The translations under genes and the position numbers were made by a program. The notes under the pieces were generated by a model that saw nothing but the letters and a program-made list of their open reading frames with translations, made no database searches and had not been told where the DNA came from. This document shows positions 9,388-20,706 of a DNA stretch of 64,000 nucleotides, piece after piece. Source of the DNA: Microcoleus sp. FACHB-1515 (lineage in GTDB: Bacteria; Cyanobacteriota; Cyanobacteriia; Elainellales; Elainellaceae); NCBI RefSeq assembly GCF_014696105.1, contig NZ_JACJPO010000020.1:310001-374000 (forward strand), given 5' to 3'. Positions within the stretch are counted from its first letter, which is position 1, and the number at the start of each line of letters is the position of its first letter.

Positions 9388-9529
9388 ATTGAAGGGCGTG
9401 ACAATTCTGGGAAACTGGAGATAGCAGAAGGAGCAAGGATGAAGAATGAAGCGGGCTGATCACGCTTTTGACGCTCCAACTTCTTACCGGACTGACTAGG
9501 GCAGTAACAGATGATGGATCAGGAGTGCA

Positions 9530-10156
9530 ATGGGGCTGGCTGAACAACTTTGGCAGGCAAATCAAGATCTGGCGATCGCCTGTCTCGATCATCCGTTTGT
9601 GCGCGGCATTGGGGATGGGTCGCTGTCGCGCCAAAAATTTGCTAATTACGTTGGGCAAGATGCTTTCTTTCTGGAGGCGTTTGCGCGAGCTTATTCGATC
9701 GCTGCCGCCAAAGCGCCCGACTGGGAAAGCTTCGGTGTGTTTCACACGCTCGCTAACGGCGTGTTGCAAGAGCTTGAGCTGCACGGCAGCTATGCTGCAA
9801 ACTGGGGCGTTAGCCTTGCGAATGTCGAACCGGGATCTGCCACGCGCCACTACACCGATTTTCTGATTGCCACCGCTTGGAGTCAGGAGGTCGGCATGAT
9901 CACAGTGGCAATGCTGCCCTGTATGCGCCTGTATGCTTATCTGGGACAAATGCTCGCGCAGCCGCGCATCCCCAGCCATCAATACGCCGACTGGATTCGC
10001 ACCTACAGCGGTACGGAATTTGCGCCGCTAGTCAAGCAGTTGGCGGAATTGGCCGATCGCTACGCCACCAACAATCCACAGATTCAGGCAACCTACCGCT
10101 ACGCGATGCAGTGCGAACTCAATTTCTTTCAGGCTGCTTGGGTCAGCAAAGACTAA
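9530..10156 (+). CDS. tenA: TenA-family thiaminase II / aminopyrimidine aminohydrolase
   Basis: 208 residues, normal for TenA. It should hydrolyse aminopyrimidines released from degraded thiamin (salvage) and possibly thiamin itself. The catalytic set of the cysteine-type branch is visible: Asp44 in GQDAFF, Cys131 in MLPCMRLY, and Glu196 in MQCELNF. The ATG at 9530 is chosen because AGGAG lies five bases upstream. No other thiamin gene adjoins it. Its end overlaps the end of the opposite-strand DUF1643 gene by four bases. Confidence 0.9.
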   Translation: MGLAEQLWQANQDLAIACLDHPFVRGIGDGSLSRQKFANYVGQDAFFLEAFARAYSIAAAKAPDWESFGVFHTLANGVLQELELHGSYAANWGVSLANVEPGSATRHYTDFLIATAWSQEVGMITVAMLPCMRLYAYLGQMLAQPRIPSHQYADWIRTYSGTEFAPLVKQLAELADRYATNNPQIQATYRYAMQCELNFFQAAWVSKD

Positions 10157-10638
10157 AAGCTTTGCATCAGCGTGTTTCCTCGGACATATAGCGGGTGGCG
10201 CGGCTGATTCGATCGCGTCATCCCCAAACAAAAAGCGCGTTGCCCCTCCAGCAATTTCAGCACGGCTCGATCGCGCCCGTGTAGCGATCCCCAGTTGCCC
10301 CAGGCCAGCACGATCGCATCCGTCTGAGCGCAAACAGTTTGCAGATGGCGATCGTTTTCCTGGCCGATCGGTGCTTTCACTCGACACAACATCTGCGGCT
10401 GCGTGGTGCGGTAGGCAAACAAGTTCACCACATCTACCGCACCATAGCCCCAAGACTGTGCGAACTGAATGCAGCGGCGAATTGTCGGATCGTTGCGATC
10501 GGCATCTGCCGTGCTGGGATTTAGCATTACGAAGCTCAAGCGCGGCAATTCTACATTCCACTCGCGCCACAGCCAATAGCGGTAGGTTTCGCTTTGATCA
10601 AAAACGGCTCCGCTGCGGAGCGATGCAAGCAACGGCAT
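10153..10638 (-). CDS. DUF1643 family protein
   Basis: 161 residues that match the DUF1643 pattern: RYWLWREW near the start, the VMLNPSTADA block at about residues 38-47, DPTIRRC, and VVNLFAYRTT. The function of the family is unknown; members occur widely in bacteria and sometimes near mobile or defence genes. Nothing in the neighbours (TenA, GroEL) suggests a role. It starts from an ATG and is complete. Confidence 0.85.
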   Translation of the reverse strand: MPLLASLRSGAVFDQSETYRYWLWREWNVELPRLSFVMLNPSTADADRNDPTIRRCIQFAQSWGYGAVDVVNLFAYRTTQPQMLCRVKAPIGQENDRHLQTVCAQTDAIVLAWGNWGSLHGRDRAVLKLLEGQRAFCLGMTRSNQPRHPLYVRGNTLMQSF

Positions 10639-10700
10639 CTGGTAAATTCGAGCAGTGATTGGGACTTTCTGATTTTAGGGTGGCGATCGAGCCTGCATCA

Positions 10701-10733
10701 AAAAAACGAGGGGCAGTTCGGAAACCACCCCTC
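10701..10733 (-). terminator. Rho-independent terminator of groEL
   Basis: On the minus strand GAGGGG...CCCCTC encloses an inner GTTTC/GAAC-rich helix and is followed by six to seven T. It lies 28 bases past the groEL stop. Confidence 0.8.
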
Positions 10734-10760
10734 CAGGTTAGTGCGTTATTCAGGCGGACA

Positions 10761-12413
<1,653 letters not shown>

Positions 12414-12443
12414 TTACCGATTTGAAACGCTCCACACTGCAAT

Positions 12444-12470
12444 TTAGCACTCACAGGGTGAGAGTGCTAC
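12444..12470. promoter_or_regulatory. CIRCE operator (HrcA site) of groEL
   Basis: TTAGCACTC, nine spacer bases, then GAGTGCTAC: the CIRCE consensus TTAGCACTC-N9-GAGTGCTAA with only the last base changed. It lies 30 bases upstream of the groEL ATG, the usual operator position. Confidence 0.95.
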
Positions 12471-12576
12471 CTTTTCACGCGGCGATCGCTCGGCGGTTTA
12501 GCGGCGATCGCGGTAGGGATTTCCACACCCTCAAAAAGTTATCACTCACGGTATTCAGGGAGAATTATCGAGCAGC

Positions 12577-12607
12577 AAAAAGCGCCGAAGGTTTGTCCTC
12601 CAGCGCT
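12577..12607 (-). terminator. Probable terminator of the ATP synthase operon
   Basis: On the minus strand an AGCGC/GCGCT stem encloses a partly paired GGAGG/CCTTC region and is followed by five T. It begins 43 bases after the gamma-subunit stop. Confidence 0.65.
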
Positions 12608-12649
12608 TTCCTTGAGTGGACGATCGTGCAATGCTCCTACGGTATGGCT

Positions 12650-13600
12650 CTAGGTCAACGCTTCCGCACCGCCAACCACTTCCAGAATTTCCTGCGTAAT
12701 CGCCGCCTGACGTGCCTTGTTGTAGGTCAGTGTCAAACTGCCGATCAGATCGCTGGCGTTGTCGCTGGCGTTGTTCATCGCGGTCATTCGGGCAGCCAGT
12801 TCACTTGCGGCAGATTCTTGAAGTGCCCGGAGAAGCTGGTTGTTGAGGTAGAGCGGCAGCAGCGCATTAAGAATCTGCACCGGATCTTGCTCGAAGATCA
12901 TATCGGGCGGCAGGCTGCGCTGCGGTGCGCCTTCAATGCGTTGACGTTCAACCTGGAAATCGCCACCGCGAGTGGTGAGGCGGAAGATTTCATCGTCGGC
13001 ATCGTCCAGTCCTTCTGGATCGAGCGGCAGCAGCGTTTGGATGACCGGACGCGAACTGACGAGCGAGACGAACTTGGTGTAGATCATCTCGACGCGATCG
13101 ACCGCTTCACCTAAAAACAAGGAGAGCAGTTCATCGGCAATCTTTGAGGCTTCGGAAGCGGTCGGAATTTGCTCCAATCCAGCAAAAACTTCGGTGATCG
13201 GATGATTGCGCCGCTGGAAATACTGGGCGGCTTTGCGTCCAACGATCACCATTTTGTAGTCGGTGCCTTCGGCTTGCAGTTCGCGGATGCGGTTCTCGGC
13301 GCGGCGGATGACGTTGGCGTTGTAGCCACCGCACAAACCGCGATCGCCCGATACTACGAGCAATCCAACCGTCTGCACATCGCGCTTCCGCAGGAGAGGC
13401 AGATCGGCTTCTTCAAATCGCAGACGAGTTTGCAGACCGTAGAGGACTTGGGCGAGGCGATCGGCAAACGGACGAGTTGCTGTCACCTGCTCTTGAGCGC
13501 GACGAACTTTGGCCGCAGCCACCAGCCGCATTGCTTCAGTAATTTTTTTCGTATTCTTGACCGACTGGATGCGATCGCGAATGAATTTGAGGTTTGCCAT
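12650..13600 (-). CDS. atpC: ATP synthase gamma subunit
   Basis: 316 residues from the ATG at 13600, where the family's [23 protein letters not shown] begins; a longer frame reaching upstream adds a non-family extension. Gamma is the central rotor shaft of F1 and couples the c-ring to catalysis. The cyanobacterial/plastid insertion (~residues 195-235, [15 protein letters not shown]) is present without the plant redox cysteines, as expected for a cyanobacterium. The C-terminal [13 protein letters not shown] block is intact. It is the last gene of the operon, after atpA. The symbol follows cyanobacterial usage; the E. coli name is atpG. Confidence 0.96.
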   Translation of the reverse strand: MANLKFIRDRIQSVKNTKKITEAMRLVAAAKVRRAQEQVTATRPFADRLAQVLYGLQTRLRFEEADLPLLRKRDVQTVGLLVVSGDRGLCGGYNANVIRRAENRIRELQAEGTDYKMVIVGRKAAQYFQRRNHPITEVFAGLEQIPTASEASKIADELLSLFLGEAVDRVEMIYTKFVSLVSSRPVIQTLLPLDPEGLDDADDEIFRLTTRGGDFQVERQRIEGAPQRSLPPDMIFEQDPVQILNALLPLYLNNQLLRALQESAASELAARMTAMNNASDNASDLIGSLTLTYNKARQAAITQEILEVVGGAEALT

Positions 13601-13638
13601 AGCGAGGAGGGAGAGGGGGAGTACACAGGGGTGGGGAA

Positions 13639-13666
13639 GTGGGGGAAGCGATCGCCTCACCCCCAC
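13639..13666 (-). other. Stable hairpin between atpA and atpC
   Basis: In the operon transcript GTGGGGG and CCCCCAC pair perfectly around a 14-base loop that itself contains GCGATCGC. No T-run follows, so this is more likely an RNA processing or stability element or a partial attenuator than a full terminator. Confidence 0.55.
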
Positions 13667-13678
13667 TCCGAATTCCGC

Positions 13679-15196
13679 CTAGATCGATGCCAGGTAGGTC
13701 TTCTTGAATTCAGTGATCGCTTCCTTCAAGAGTTTTTCGGCTTCCTCACCCATTTTCTTCTCGTTGCGAATCAGTTCGAGGAACTGCGGCTTGCTGTTCT
13801 TCAAATAGTCGCGCAGGCCGCTGGTGTATCCCGACACTTTGTCAGCCGGGATATCATCGAGATAGCCGTTGATGCCGGAGTAGATGATCGCGACCTGTTC
13901 GGCCACTGAGAGCGGCGAGTATTGCGGCTGCTTGAGAATTTCCCGCAGACGTTGACCGCGTGCAAGCTGGTTGCGCGTCGCTTGGTCAAGGTCAGAGGCA
14001 AACTGCGAGAAGGCTTCGAGTTCTGCGAACTGTGCGAGTTCGAGTTTCACTTTACCTGCGACCTGCTTCATCGCCTTAGTTTGAGCGGCAGAACCTACAC
14101 GGGACACTGAGATCCCTGCATTCACAGCCGGACGCAAGCCGGAGTTGAACAGGTCGGACGACAAGAAGATTTGTCCGTCCGTAATCGAAATCACGTTCGT
14201 CGGAATGTAAGCCGACACGTCGCCCGCTTGGGTTTCGATGATCGGCAGGGCGGTCATGCTGCCTTCGCCCAATTCAGGGCTGAGTTTGGCGGCACGCTCC
14301 AGCAAGCGCGAGTGGAGGTAGAACACGTCGCCAGGATAAGCTTCACGACCGGGCGGACGACGCAGCAGCAGGGACATCTGGCGATAGGCTTGTGCTTGCT
14401 TCGACAAGTCATCGTAAATGACCAGGGTGTGCTGACCTCGATACATGAAGTATTCGGCCAGGGTTGCACCTGTGTAGGGCGCGAGGTATTGCAGCGTGGC
14501 GGGGTCGTTGGCGTTGGCGGCGACGATGATCGTGTAGTCGAGTGCGCCGCGCTCTTGCAGCACGTTGACGACTTGAGCCACTGTCGAGGCTTTCTGCCCG
14601 ATCGCCACATACACGCAGATCACGTTCTCGCCCTTCTGGTTGAGAATCGTATCGACCGCAACCGAGGTTTTGCCCGTCTGTCTGTCACCGATGATCAGTT
14701 CGCGCTGGCCGCGTCCTACCGGGATCATGGCGTCGATCGCCGTAATGCCCGTTTGCAGCGGCTCGTAAACTGATTTGCGCTCGATGATGCCCGGTGCGGG
14801 AGATTCGATCAGGCGGGTTTCGGTTGTGTTGATTTCGCCTTTACCGTCGATCGGGCGGGCGAGCGCATCCACGACGCGACCGATCATTGCATCGCCAACG
14901 GGAATCGAGGCAATTTTTCCGGTTGAGGTGACGGAGCTACCTTCTTGGATTCCCAAGCCCGCACCCATCAGCACTGCGCCGACGTTATCTTCTTCCAGGT
15001 TGAGGGCGATGCCTACTGTGCCATCTTCAAATTCGAGGAGTTCGCCTGCCATCGCTTGCTCAAGGCCGTAGATGCGGGCGATGCCATCACCGACTTGCAG
15101 CACGGTTCCGACGTTGGAAACCTTTACGTCTTGGTCGTACTGCTCAATCTGCTGGCGAATAATGCTGCTAATTTCGTCCGGTCGAATCGCTACCAT
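13679..15196 (-). CDS. atpA: ATP synthase alpha subunit
   Basis: 505 residues, family-typical. It is the non-catalytic nucleotide-binding subunit of F1. It begins [21 protein letters not shown], carries Walker [14 protein letters not shown] at about 170, the [15 protein letters not shown] block, the PAYNAGIS-type segment as [18 protein letters not shown], and a normal C-terminus. It lies between atpH (36 bases upstream) and atpC (78 bases downstream). Confidence 0.98.
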   Translation of the reverse strand: MVAIRPDEISSIIRQQIEQYDQDVKVSNVGTVLQVGDGIARIYGLEQAMAGELLEFEDGTVGIALNLEEDNVGAVLMGAGLGIQEGSSVTSTGKIASIPVGDAMIGRVVDALARPIDGKGEINTTETRLIESPAPGIIERKSVYEPLQTGITAIDAMIPVGRGQRELIIGDRQTGKTSVAVDTILNQKGENVICVYVAIGQKASTVAQVVNVLQERGALDYTIIVAANANDPATLQYLAPYTGATLAEYFMYRGQHTLVIYDDLSKQAQAYRQMSLLLRRPPGREAYPGDVFYLHSRLLERAAKLSPELGEGSMTALPIIETQAGDVSAYIPTNVISITDGQIFLSSDLFNSGLRPAVNAGISVSRVGSAAQTKAMKQVAGKVKLELAQFAELEAFSQFASDLDQATRNQLARGQRLREILKQPQYSPLSVAEQVAIIYSGINGYLDDIPADKVSGYTSGLRDYLKNSKPQFLELIRNEKKMGEEAEKLLKEAITEFKKTYLASI

Positions 15197-15232
15197 GATT
15201 GTTGCTCTATAGAACGGTTAAGGGGTTTTGAG

Positions 15233-15790
15233 TTAAACGGAACTGGTCAGGCGTAAACCAATCCGTCGCAGTTGTCCGCGCAGACTGGCATCGATCACTT
15301 GGGAGCCGACTTTGATGACCACGCCGCCCATCAGGTCAGGGTCGATGCGCGTTTCGAGATCGACTTGCTGAGCATCCACGAGGCGTCGGACGCGATCTTT
15401 GACGGCTTCTTTCTGTCCGTCATTCAGTTCAACGGCTGAGGTGACTTCTGCCAGAACGGTTTGCCGCAGTTCGCGCAGGAGAGCTTGGAACTGCTTGAGG
15501 ATGCCTTCGAGGAACAGGATACGACCGCGATCGACCAGGACGAGCAAAAAGTTCAGCGTGTAGGGGTGAACCTGATCGTTGGCGATCTGTCGCAAAACGC
15601 CTTTTTTCGCGTCCGGCTTTACGAGCGGGCTGGAGAGCAGCGTTTTGAAGTCTTCCGATTCGTTCAGCAAGCCCAGCAGGTAGTTCACATCGTCGCCAAT
15701 GCGATCGACCTGATTGTTCGACTGCGCGATCGACATCAACGCCTGCGCGTAGGGTTCAAAAATTTCAGACTGAGCGAGATTGTCTTTCAT
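15233..15790 (-). CDS. atpH: ATP synthase delta subunit
   Basis: 185 residues. It attaches the peripheral stalk to the top of F1. The N-terminal helical domain starts IFEPYAQALMSIA, and the C-terminal signature region DPDLMGGVVIKVGSQVIDASLRGQL is clear at about 150-175. It starts four bases after the stop of atpF and precedes atpA, the standard position. Confidence 0.96.
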   Translation of the reverse strand: MKDNLAQSEIFEPYAQALMSIAQSNNQVDRIGDDVNYLLGLLNESEDFKTLLSSPLVKPDAKKGVLRQIANDQVHPYTLNFLLVLVDRGRILFLEGILKQFQALLRELRQTVLAEVTSAVELNDGQKEAVKDRVRRLVDAQQVDLETRIDPDLMGGVVIKVGSQVIDASLRGQLRRIGLRLTSSV

Positions 15791-15794
15791 CTAC

Positions 15795-16322
15795 CTAACT
15801 CCCCATCTGGGCGATCGATCGATCGATAAGCTGCTGCTGCGCGTCGGGGTTGATCGATTGTAGCCTCGATTCCACCTGCTCAAGCGCCAGTTGTGCGACC
15901 CGCTGCCGCAGTTCGCTGATCACGCGCTCCTGCTGTGAATTCAAGTCTTGCGCTGCGGTTGCCTTCAGACGCTCGATGTCTTGCTCAGCCTGAGCGAGAA
16001 TCGCTGCTCTAGCAGACTTGGCGCTTTCCTCGGCACTGGAGCGGATGCGAGCGGCTTCCGTTTGGGCTTGCGCCAGCTTTTGCTGCTGGTCGGCAAGCTG
16101 GGCGGCGGCATCTTGCTTGCGCTTTTCGGCATCGCGGATCGCCGATTCGATCGCAGCCCGTCGATCGCCCAGAGTCTTCCTCACAATGCCGCGCCCGAAG
16201 TACACCAAAACGCCGACGATGATCGAAATGTTGATTAAATTGGTCTCTAAAATATCGAAGTTGAGGCCGAATCCCGCTTCGTATGCCTCCTCAGCGGCGA
16301 CCGCTAGCCATACCATTCCCAT
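15795..16322 (-). CDS. atpF: ATP synthase subunit b
   Basis: 175 residues. One N-terminal membrane helix (LINISIIVGVLVYFGRGIV, about residues 30-48) leads into a long Ala/Glu/Gln coiled coil forming the peripheral stalk together with b'. The N-terminal extension before the helix (EEAYEAGFGLNFDILETN) is characteristic of cyanobacterial b. ATG codons at 16322 and 16316 are both possible starts. Confidence 0.96.
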   Translation of the reverse strand: MGMVWLAVAAEEAYEAGFGLNFDILETNLINISIIVGVLVYFGRGIVRKTLGDRRAAIESAIRDAEKRKQDAAAQLADQQQKLAQAQTEAARIRSSAEESAKSARAAILAQAEQDIERLKATAAQDLNSQQERVISELRQRVAQLALEQVESRLQSINPDAQQQLIDRSIAQMGS

Positions 16323-16344
16323 GATCTTCCTCGCTTGCCTTCTC

Positions 16345-16842
16345 CTAACCGATCGATACGCCGCCTAATAGCTTGTCGAGAATTTGCTGGCTCAAGGCGG
16401 AAACCTGCTGCTCCAGCGTTTGCATCGCTTCTTGCTTTTGGCGATCGAGTTCCTGCTGTGCCTGTTCGCGCTGAGCCTGAGCTTCCTGCTGCGCTTCGGC
16501 AATTTTTTGAGCGGCGATCTTTTGCGCGTCGGCTTGGGCGGCAGTGATTACCGCTTGCGACTGACGGCGCGTTTCTGCCAGTTCTTGTTCGTACTGCTTG
16601 GCGAGGCTTTCGGCTTTCGACAAACGTTCACGAGCGTCCGTGAGATTCGTGCGGACGTAGGTGTCGCGCTCATCGATCGCGTTGCCCAGTGGCTTAAACA
16701 GCAAAGCGTTCAGGACGGCCACCAGCAAGAGAAACTGCACTGCCATCAGGGGCAGCGTGGCATCCAAATCAAATAGTCCGCCGCCACCTTCTTCGGCAAC
16801 AGCTTCAGCAGCTTCAACTGCCAGCAAGATTGTCCAGTGCAT
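16345..16842 (-). CDS. atpF2: ATP synthase subunit b'
   Basis: 165 residues, the second peripheral-stalk subunit found in photosynthetic organisms (also called atpG in cyanobacteria). [19 protein letters not shown] leads through a membrane helix at about 28-48 to [15 protein letters not shown]-like sequence (here [15 protein letters not shown]) and a Gln/Ala-rich coiled coil. It sits between the c-ring gene and atpF. Confidence 0.95.
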   Translation of the reverse strand: MHWTILLAVEAAEAVAEEGGGGLFDLDATLPLMAVQFLLLVAVLNALLFKPLGNAIDERDTYVRTNLTDARERLSKAESLAKQYEQELAETRRQSQAVITAAQADAQKIAAQKIAEAQQEAQAQREQAQQELDRQKQEAMQTLEQQVSALSQQILDKLLGGVSIG

Positions 16843-16912
16843 TGTGCTTGTCTCCCGTCACGTTAAATAGAGCGTGGGGACGAAAGTGACTTGCGCCCCC
16901 ACCTGTGAAGAA

Positions 16913-17263
<351 letters not shown>

Positions 17264-17274
17264 CTACTGGGGAG

Positions 17275-18027
17275 CTAGTGCGCCCCATGCTCTTCGCCGT
17301 GTTCTTCCATCGCTTCCCCGATGTAGGTGGCCGCAAGCGTGGCGAAAATCAGAGCTTGAATTCCACTCAGGAACAAACCCAGCGCCATGACCAGCAGAGG
17401 CACGAACAGGGGAACCAGAAGAACCAGCACACCAACCACCAGTTCATCCGCCAAAATGTTGCCGAACAGACGGAAGCTCAGGGAAAGCGGCTTGGTGAAA
17501 TCTTCAATAATTTTGAACGGCAGCATGAACGGCACAGGCTGCACGTAGTTACCAAAGTAGCCCAGCCCCTTCTTGCTAAAGCCAGCGTAGAAGTAGGCCA
17601 GCGAGGTTAATAGTGCTAAGGCGACAGTGGTGTTAATGTCACTCGTCGGAGCGGCGAGTTCTCCGGCAGGCAGCTTGAACAGCCGCCAAGGAACGAGTGC
17701 GCCTGACCAGTTCGACAAAAAGATAAACAGAAACAGCGAGCCGATAAACGGAACCCAAGGGCGATATTCTTTTTCGCCGATCGAGTTTTTCGCGAGATCT
17801 CTGGTGAAATCAACCGCGTATTCCATCGCGTTTTGAAAGCCTGCCGGAACTCGTTCCACCTTGCGCGTAGCAAGCGTGGCAAACACCAGCAGGATACCGA
17901 TCACCACCCAGGAGGTGAGAATCGTTTCGCCGTGAATTTTAAAGTTGCCAAGCTGCCAGTAAAAGTGATGACCGACTTCGAGTTCCGCCAGGGGGAAGGC
18001 GTTGAAAGAAAAGTTCAACAGTTCCAT
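17275..18027 (-). CDS. atpB: ATP synthase subunit a
   Basis: 250 residues from the ATG at 18027, where the family's start-like [21 protein letters not shown] begins; an upstream GTG at 18069 would add 14 atypical residues. The polytopic membrane protein forms the proton half-channels. The essential Arg is in [20 protein letters not shown] at about residue 180. The C-terminus ends in a charged, His-rich tail ([10 protein letters not shown]). Confidence 0.96.
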   Translation of the reverse strand: MELLNFSFNAFPLAELEVGHHFYWQLGNFKIHGETILTSWVVIGILLVFATLATRKVERVPAGFQNAMEYAVDFTRDLAKNSIGEKEYRPWVPFIGSLFLFIFLSNWSGALVPWRLFKLPAGELAAPTSDINTTVALALLTSLAYFYAGFSKKGLGYFGNYVQPVPFMLPFKIIEDFTKPLSLSFRLFGNILADELVVGVLVLLVPLFVPLLVMALGLFLSGIQALIFATLAATYIGEAMEEHGEEHGAH

Positions 18028-18074
18028 CGGAAAAAGTTTCCCCAAAATCTTGAATGGTGCTAGGATCACCTGAA

Positions 18075-18509
18075 TCAGTTTGAAGTTGACGCGCTAAGCG
18101 TCGTCCGCAGCATGTAGAAGATGAGCGCAGCCTTGTAGGTGAGGAAACCTAAAAAAATTGGCATGATTTGAAGCTGATTCCAGCGAGAAGCCACTAAAAT
18201 CAAGCCAATCAACAGTGCGAGCCGAGTATTGCTTAATCGATCGCGCTGCCTGCCAAGCTGCTCCACATTTCTTGCCAACATTCTCAAGTAAACCACACCT
18301 GTACACGCTCCAATTAGATAATTGAGCGCAATGTTCAGCGAGTAAGTGACCCATACAGAGAAGAAGACAATTCCAGTCAAAACCAGAGTTGTTTTGAATA
18401 ACTCTTGCTGAAGCTGGTAGTACTCCTGCATGGACGCATTTGGCTCTGGTGGAAGGCCACCAGGTTGCTCCGACTGGGGAGCATCAAGAGGTTGTTCTGG
18501 CGAGTTCAC
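18075..18509 (-). CDS. atp1: ATP synthase protein I (Atp1)
   Basis: 144 residues. A Pro/Gln/Glu-rich N-terminus (1-35) precedes four predicted membrane helices: [46 protein letters not shown] and [19 protein letters not shown]. As the first gene of the ATP synthase operon it fits Atp1, an assembly factor probably for the c-ring. GTG at 18509 or ATG at 18431 (MQEYYQLQQ) could start it; the latter would drop the disordered N-terminus. Confidence 0.85.
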   Translation of the reverse strand: MNSPEQPLDAPQSEQPGGLPPEPNASMQEYYQLQQELFKTTLVLTGIVFFSVWVTYSLNIALNYLIGACTGVVYLRMLARNVEQLGRQRDRLSNTRLALLIGLILVASRWNQLQIMPIFLGFLTYKAALIFYMLRTTLSASTSN

Positions 18510-18636
18510 GAGTTAGAACCTTGTACCAGAGTGGTTGGCAAGGGGCTACGGCTAACCCCAAAAAAATCATACCACTCGAAGGTAACAATACTTAATTGAG
18601 AAATTTTTCGGGGATCATTTGGGGGATCAACAGCCT

Positions 18637-18732
18637 GCCCTCATCCCCCAACCCCTTCTCCCCAGGGAGAAGGGGAGCCGAACCGGGATCGGAAGTCCCT
18701 CTCCCCTAGGGAGAGGGATTTAGGGTGAGGGC
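18637..18732. repeat. Large imperfect inverted repeat (CCCTCATCCCC family)
   Basis: GCCCTCATCCCCCAACCCCTTCTCCC at the left and CTCCCCTAGGGAGAGGG...TTAGGGTGAGGGC at the right form a 96-base near-palindrome. Elements with this consensus are dispersed intergenically in cyanobacteria (recollection). It lies between the start of the ATP operon and a convergently placed methyltransferase end. Confidence 0.75.
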
Positions 18733-18762
18733 GAGAGCCAGCGGAAAAGCCGATCGCCCCCA

Positions 18763-19953
18763 TCACCGAGCCGTAAGCAAAATTAGCTGCTGTTGCTGGA
18801 GCGATCGCACTCCGTCCAATCCCAACGGCACATCCTTCAAAATCTCCTCCACCGTCCGATTCTCATTGCCATCGCTAGCTTTGAGAAATTGCCACTCCAC
18901 TTCGCTCAAATTGACGATCTGATAGTCGTAGTTAAATAGACAGCGACTATCCCAACCGTCCATGCACGGCGATCGATCGGGGATCGCTTGCAGCAAATCC
19001 TGATCGTTTGACCAATCGGTGCGATCGAACGGTGGACGAGCGAGGAAAAATTCGTAGTGGGCGATCGTTTCCGGGTCGAGCAGTTCGATCAGTCGATAGC
19101 GCTGGCGATCGCTCAGATTTTGGACGCGATCGATTAGATCGGGTGCTTTTCCCAGAAGGCGATTGAGATCCCACACACGCGGATTTGAGAAGCCGACGAA
19201 TTCTAAGCTGGATGCATCGATTAGCTCAAATAGCGTGTCGATGTTGTAGTCAATCTCTTGCGGATGGACATACATATCGGCAAAGCATTCGTCGCGCTGA
19301 TTTTCTATTGACCAGCGTTCCTGTTCGCGCTGTACCAGTCGATTTTTCTCAGGCAGACTGGCGAAGATTTGCCGTCCAACCTGGACGCCGTCCTTGTAGT
19401 CGCCGCGCTGGTCGCCTTGCAGGAGAGCGATCGCCTGCTGCATCAACTTGATTTCATGCCGTCCCAATTCGCCATAGACAAAGATGTGCATCAAGCCGCC
19501 CGGAGCAAGCTTCTTGGCAAGTGACTGGATGCCGCGAATCGGATCGGGGAGGTGATGCAGTACGCCGACGCAGTTAATCAGGTCAAATTCGCCTTCTAGC
19601 TGATCGGCATCGTAGAGCGACAAGTGGTGAAATTTGACGCGGTTTGCGCCCGATCGCTGGCAGCGTTCTTGAGCAACGGCTAAGGCTCCGCTGCTCAGAT
19701 CGATCGCCGTAATGTCAGCTTGCGGATTGAGATGGACGAGATATTCGGTTCCCACTCCCGTACCGCAGCCAGCATCGAGAATGCGGATATTCGAGCGATC
19801 GGGCTTGCGTCCCGTACAGAAGCTATGAGCGGCGAGCCAGTTCCAGCGCCAGTTGTAGCCCGGAGGTGGTTCGTCTAGCAGCGGTTCGGGTGGAAAGGGA
19901 TAGGTGTCGTAAAGTTTGGCGACGGCAGCGCTAACGGTTTGGGGATCAGACAT
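18763..19953 (-). CDS. Class I SAM-dependent methyltransferase
   Basis: 396 residues from the ATG at 19953; a TTG four codons upstream is less likely. Residues ~50-190 hold the Rossmann methyltransferase core: motif I ILDAGCGTGVGTEYL, the acidic end of beta-2 ITAIDLSSGAL, and NCVGVLHHLPDPIRG. It begins YDTYPFPPEP, seen in a subgroup of cyanobacterial methyltransferases. A ~200-residue C-terminal part (after KLAPGG) has no domain I can name. The substrate is unknown, and no neighbour helps. Confidence 0.85.
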   Translation of the reverse strand: MSDPQTVSAAVAKLYDTYPFPPEPLLDEPPPGYNWRWNWLAAHSFCTGRKPDRSNIRILDAGCGTGVGTEYLVHLNPQADITAIDLSSGALAVAQERCQRSGANRVKFHHLSLYDADQLEGEFDLINCVGVLHHLPDPIRGIQSLAKKLAPGGLMHIFVYGELGRHEIKLMQQAIALLQGDQRGDYKDGVQVGRQIFASLPEKNRLVQREQERWSIENQRDECFADMYVHPQEIDYNIDTLFELIDASSLEFVGFSNPRVWDLNRLLGKAPDLIDRVQNLSDRQRYRLIELLDPETIAHYEFFLARPPFDRTDWSNDQDLLQAIPDRSPCMDGWDSRCLFNYDYQIVNLSEVEWQFLKASDGNENRTVEEILKDVPLGLDGVRSLQQQQLILLTAR

Positions 19954-20165
19954 GAGTGCGGACAATGGCAGCGATCTAGAGTCTAGCGAAAGTAGTGTTA
20001 CGATCGCGGCTATTCAGGGAAATCTAAAGAAAATCTAAATGCGGGTGCGCCTACCACCAAGACGCAGAGAACTCGATTGCACATTGCAACCCGCAACTCT
20101 CGCTCATTCTTCAACCAATTGTTTTGCTGTTCAACCCAAACCTTTCATTTCGCCTGAGTTTGCAC

Positions 20166-20672
20166 ATGCAGTCATTTCGCGTTGTCGGTTCCTTGTCGTC
20201 CCATCCAGTTCCAATCGCTGCTTATCCAATTCAAAATGAAAAATTCACCAAACTTGAGCAGCTTTTAGCGACGAAAGAGTGGCAAACTGCGAACCAAGAA
20301 ACCTTTGCAATTCTGTCTAGCATCTGTGGGTTGACCAGCGATCGCACCATCAAGATTGGCAATCTTTCCTGCTACGATCTGCATCTGCTTGACTCGCTGT
20401 GGCTGAAATATAGTCGGGGTCGCTTTGGCTTTAGCGTGCAGCAGCGCATTTGGCGGCAGATGTGTCAGGACGCGATCGAAATTCAAAACACGCAAGACTC
20501 GCGGTGGATACAGTTTTGCGATCGAATAGGCTGGAATGCGCCGACAAACAAGCTCAGCGCTCCAACCGGATATTTTCCGATTTGGGTAGAGGCCAGTCAC
20601 ACACAGCTAACCGCTCATCCCGCTGTTTTTACGCGACTCTACAGCAGGCTCGAAGTGTGTCGATTGCGCTAA
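20166..20672 (+). CDS. GUN4 domain protein
   Basis: 168 residues from the ATG at 20166. The GUN4 fold is seen as KLEQLLATKEWQTANQETFAIL, then LSCYDLHLLDSLWLKYSRGRFGFSVQQRIW, and DSRWIQFCDRIGW. GUN4 proteins bind porphyrins, and the main one activates Mg-chelatase. This copy lacks the N-terminal helical bundle of the housekeeping protein and may be a stand-alone paralog with a sensing role (inference). It is divergent from the methyltransferase and convergent with the MFS gene. Confidence 0.8.
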   Translation: MQSFRVVGSLSSHPVPIAAYPIQNEKFTKLEQLLATKEWQTANQETFAILSSICGLTSDRTIKIGNLSCYDLHLLDSLWLKYSRGRFGFSVQQRIWRQMCQDAIEIQNTQDSRWIQFCDRIGWNAPTNKLSAPTGYFPIWVEASHTQLTAHPAVFTRLYSRLEVCRLR

Positions 20673-20706
20673 CTCGCCTAAGCCGCGATCGCTCTGAGGT
20701 AAGCTG

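Noticed and set aside
13601-13666. Extended N-terminus of the gamma subunit from an upstream GTG-like codon
   Set aside because: The extra residues are translated from a low-complexity G/C-rich spacer containing the intercistronic hairpin; the family start [11 protein letters not shown] is at 13600.
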